Positions 60,701-64,000 of a stretch of 64,000 nt of DNA are shown piece after piece. The stretch spans positions 24,276,574 to 24,340,573 of the forward strand of contig OX579633.1 of assembly GCA_951230915.1 (NCBI GenBank), written 5' to 3'. The position numbers and the translations under genes were made by a program. How positions within the stretch are numbered: position 1 is the stretch's first letter; each line of letters begins with the position of its first letter. The notes below the pieces were generated by a model that was not told the DNA's origin, did no database searches, and saw nothing but the letters and a program-made list of their open reading frames with translations. The stretch is from Antitrichia curtipendula. Lineage: Eukaryota > Streptophyta > Bryopsida > Hypnales > Leucodontaceae.

Positions 60701-63700
60701 ATCAACACTAATGAAATCCTCGAATCAACAGTGACAATTGGCCCTCTATTCGTCGTTCCGGCTATTTAGGGTTCAAGGTCAACTCTGGGATTTGGGGATT
60801 GCCCACTCTTTCTTTTCCATTGTCTTCGTTTTAGGGCTACTAATCCTGCTATTCTATATTTGTGAATTGAAGGTGCTGATTTAGGGTTGTGAGGAAGATG
60901 GTTGTTTTCCCTTGCAAACGATAACGTGCATCCAAAGCTCCTTAGTCCATTATTTTGTCAAGCTAACGCCACTTACACCAAGTTGCGGTTGTGTTTGGAG
61001 GAGGGTGGGTGCGTTGATTGACCGTTTGAGTTTTAGGACTTTGAGGATCAATGTTGCATCTTTAAGAGGTTTAAGGCAATGAATCCTGTCACAGAATGTG
61101 TTTACATTATCCATGCGGTGGAGGAGGACGCGGGAAGACCTCAAAAGGGATCTCTATATCATTCATATTAATCATGTAAAAAGGACCTAAATCTAAAGTT
61201 CAGTTGATAGCATTCAATAATATGATACCTTTCTAATAAATAAGTGTCATTGACAATTTTTATGAAAGATACAATAGTAGTATTGATTACATTTTTTTAT
61301 TAAGTTCTAGCTGTAAGTAGTCATTAGTGGAGGAAAGAAAAAAAGGTTTGAAAAAATTTAATGTAGGACAAAAATTTTAGTAGAATTTTTTTTAAAATCT
61401 AAATTATCATATCTTTTATTCAAATCAATTTAGAATTATAAGTAATGCAAGCCCCTTCTCTAATATTCAAAGTAGGAAATTATATAATGATAGCGTGTTT
61501 TAAAATAAAAAATAAAAAATAATACCCCCCTAAAAAATACTTGATGTTTGCACCTATTTCCTTGTTGTTTTTACACACTGCCCCCCTCGAGGTCACATGA
61601 TGGGCAATATGTCTTAGGCCTTATCATGGGAGGTTGTGAGTGTTTTAATCTCCCCCCTTTAGAGGTAAAACGTGCACACGGGTTCTAGCGGCATGAAAAG
61701 TAATTTCAAGGGGATGAAATCAAACGTAATGTTCTTTGGCCTTCCAAGCAATGGACACTTTGTTATGTTGGTTTTGATCTAATCTAAGTAATTTAAAACA
61801 CACTAATGGTTAAAGAATTAGGACTTCTATGGTTAGTTGAATGCAAGTAAAGTTCTATCTAAACCAGAATCTATTCTAAGTAAATCTAAATGTTAGGGTT
61901 TCACTAAGGAATTTTTGAGATAAAACTTAGTTTTGACCTATTTTAAGAATTTGCATTCAAACTTAAGCCAAAATTATCCACTCCTTATTCCTTTCAAAAT
62001 TAAAGTATTTTGAAAGTAAGAGGTGGTTTAGGAGTCTTCGAAAGATTCTCTAAAAGATTATAGTCCCAAAAGATTCTTTAACTGTTCTTTAAGAATATTT
62101 CTAATTGTTGTTAGATGGATTCCAATTCTAAGTTACTAATCTAAATTTAGCAATTTCTAAATTCTAACTAGCTACCGGGGTTCTAATTGTTAATTTGTTT
62201 TTTTTAAATCTAATCTAAAGAATGAAAAAAAAAGTCAAATGAGTTTTGAAAATCATACTTCGGTATCGAAAATGTCAACAATTCCGTCGTCGCAATACAC
62301 GAACATAATCGTCTCCTCGTGGTCCTCCATTGCCTTTCATGAGTCACGCCATTTTAGTTAAATTTGAATCAATTGTTGTTGAATTGTAGTTCTAAATCCT
62401 ATTTAAAAGTCAAGTTTTGTTAGTTTTAACAATTGAGAATAATCCTTTGGTTTTAGGAATTTAATTTAGATTGAATAAATTAATTAAATTTCCCAAGTTT
62501 TCAATGAATAGTAATATTATTCTTTTGCCAATCGTTTAATAATTTTTAATTAAATATTCCAAAGATATTAGTTGTTGTTTGTTTGTATCTATTTGGCTTA
62601 TTAGGCCTAATAAAACAAATACCGAACATAAAATAAACAACTAATTTGGATTTGGAATCTTAATTAATAACTAAAATCAACCAAATGAATAGTAATCTAA
62701 TAAAATAAGCTTAAATAATCGAAAACAAATCTATCGATAAATAGTAAAAGAAATTTAGCAATCCAAACAATCTAACTTCAATAGCAAGATGCTAACGGAA
62801 GGAATAAAATAATCAAAACAATCCAAAACTCAATAGTAAGATACTAACCTTAATAGTCTTTTGATTCTTCGTCTTCCCTTGTTAGTCTTCTTATGATCTC
62901 TCTTTTCCTTCACTTCTTATGTTGTTGTTGTTGTTTGAGGAGCTATGGTATTGGAGAGATTTGTGAAGTTTGGAAAAATTCTTGGTGTTCAATTTCTTCC
63001 CAAAAACTCAAAATTTATGTGCATGGCGAGCAACGGCCTTAGCTTATAGAATTGGATTTGGGAATGTTGGATTTGCAGACTCCCTGGACTCCTTGTGAGG
63101 CGGACTTCCCCTCCCCAGCGACCTGACAAAACCCAACGACCGATTGAAATCCAGCGACTGACTAAACCCAGCGATCGACTAAACTAGCGACTGACTGAAC
63201 CCAACGACCGACGGACCCAACGACCGACTTGAACCTCAGCGATCTGACTGAACCCAGACTCACACTCAAACCTTTTTTAGACTCACTGAAATTCTACATT
63301 AGTCACCTCATCAACTAATAAGGCTACTTTAACTAATTGTTGGATTTTTAGGATAACTAAAGCAAAGCAATTCTAACTAATTGTTGGGTTTTTAGGATAA
63401 CTAAAGCAATTCTAACTAATTGAAGGCCATATTCATTAAAATGGGACAATCTGGTCAAATGTAGACTTATTTTCCCTTCACTTCAATGATAAGTTGTTGA
63501 AAGAAAGGCTAAATATAGGCAATCTTATAACTAATACATCAAAAAACTACAAATTAAAAATAGACTTATACATGGGAATCTAAGAAGTATGTGACATTTA
63601 GAATGCCATACAACAATGAAAGACAAACAAAAATAAGGTCTTGCCAAAGTTGAACCACAATTCTACATAAGAGTCAGAAAGTAAGTGACATTTTCAAAAT

Positions 63701-64000
63701 TGGATAAAATCTTTCATTCAAAACCATCAATTTACTTAAGAATCGATGTACATATCAAACAAAATATGTGACTCTGTGTATACATTTCACTTCCAAGGAA
63801 ATGAAGTCCGGATTGATTTGATGGCCGTATTACTCCCTCAAGGCATATGGAGCACTCTATTGACTACTTTTTTGTATGTAACTGATATTCTATTAATAGT
63901 AAGAAAATGATATTCGCGTTGGCATTCTTTGTACACAAGAATCACTAGTCTAATCACGATTTAGGGTTTTGAAGACTCCTTCGCTGCCTTTGCTTCTTTC
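60701..64000. other. AT-rich intergenic region, no gene seen
   Basis: No supported coding region. The first few hundred bases may include the chromovirus 5' leader or LTR. The rest is AT-rich, with a short minisatellite and a duplicated 'aactaattgttggRtttttaggataacta' stretch near 63,330-63,420. Confidence 0.5.
63115..63255. repeat. Minisatellite of AGCGACYGACTGAACCC-type units
   Basis: About eight degenerate units of 15-19 bases (CCAGCGACTGACTAAAC, CCAACGACCGACGGA and similar) in tandem. GC-rich compared with its surroundings. Confidence 0.75.

Noticed and set aside
1..64000. tRNA or rRNA genes
   Set aside because: I saw no convincing cloverleaf or rRNA core sequence by eye, but a covariance search was not possible.

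Overview
The window reads as nuclear DNA of a land plant. It has spliced genes with canonical GT/AG introns, phloem-protein-2 (PP2, Nictaba-type) lectin domains, a plant callose synthase remnant, and plant-type Ty1/copia, Ty3/gypsy (one a chromovirus), CACTA and MITE elements in AT-rich sequence. A PP2 lectin joined to a CHAT protease, and a gasdermin-like gene, are not what I expect in a flowering plant, so a non-seed plant is my guess. That is an inference, and the species cannot be read from the sequence.

Layout. 1-11.6 kb: no convincing gene, only foldback and MITE-type repeats. 11,689-20,285 (minus): an 11-exon gene for a protein of about 2,184 residues with two PP2 lectin domains, a long helical TPR-like region built from duplicated modules, and a C-terminal CHAT (caspase/separase-like) protease with its His/Cys pair. 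20,286-21,667: a shared head-to-head promoter region holding a perfect 56-bp inverted repeat and a small MITE. 21,668-23,064 (plus): a three-exon gene for a 336-residue protein that looks like a gasdermin pore-forming domain followed by a short acidic tail. 23,476-24,026: a frameshifted C-terminal fragment of a callose synthase.

The protease/gasdermin pair is the main discovery candidate. In bacteria and fungi, gasdermins lie next to caspase-like, CHAT or subtilisin proteases that cleave off a short inhibitory C-terminus and trigger pore formation and cell death. The same logic here would link glycan or ligand sensing (PP2), a TPR scaffold, CHAT cleavage and a membrane pore, giving a plant pyroptosis-like module. 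The domains and gene order are read from the sequence. The functional link is inferred.

24.5-41.5 kb is a nest of repeats: a MITE, a decayed copia element split by a 9.5-kb gypsy element whose two LTRs are in inverted orientation, and a further MITE. 41.56-53.5 kb looks like one large DNA transposon with GCTAGTATGTGAGC-type ends. It carries a SWIM-zinc-finger transposase-like gene (minus) and a ParB-like/DNA-methyltransferase-like gene (plus), each open except for a single in-frame TAG. 53.9-60.7 kb is a decayed chromovirus (minus) interrupted by a CACTA element with a TTC target duplication. 60.7-64 kb is AT-rich and holds a minisatellite but no gene I can support.
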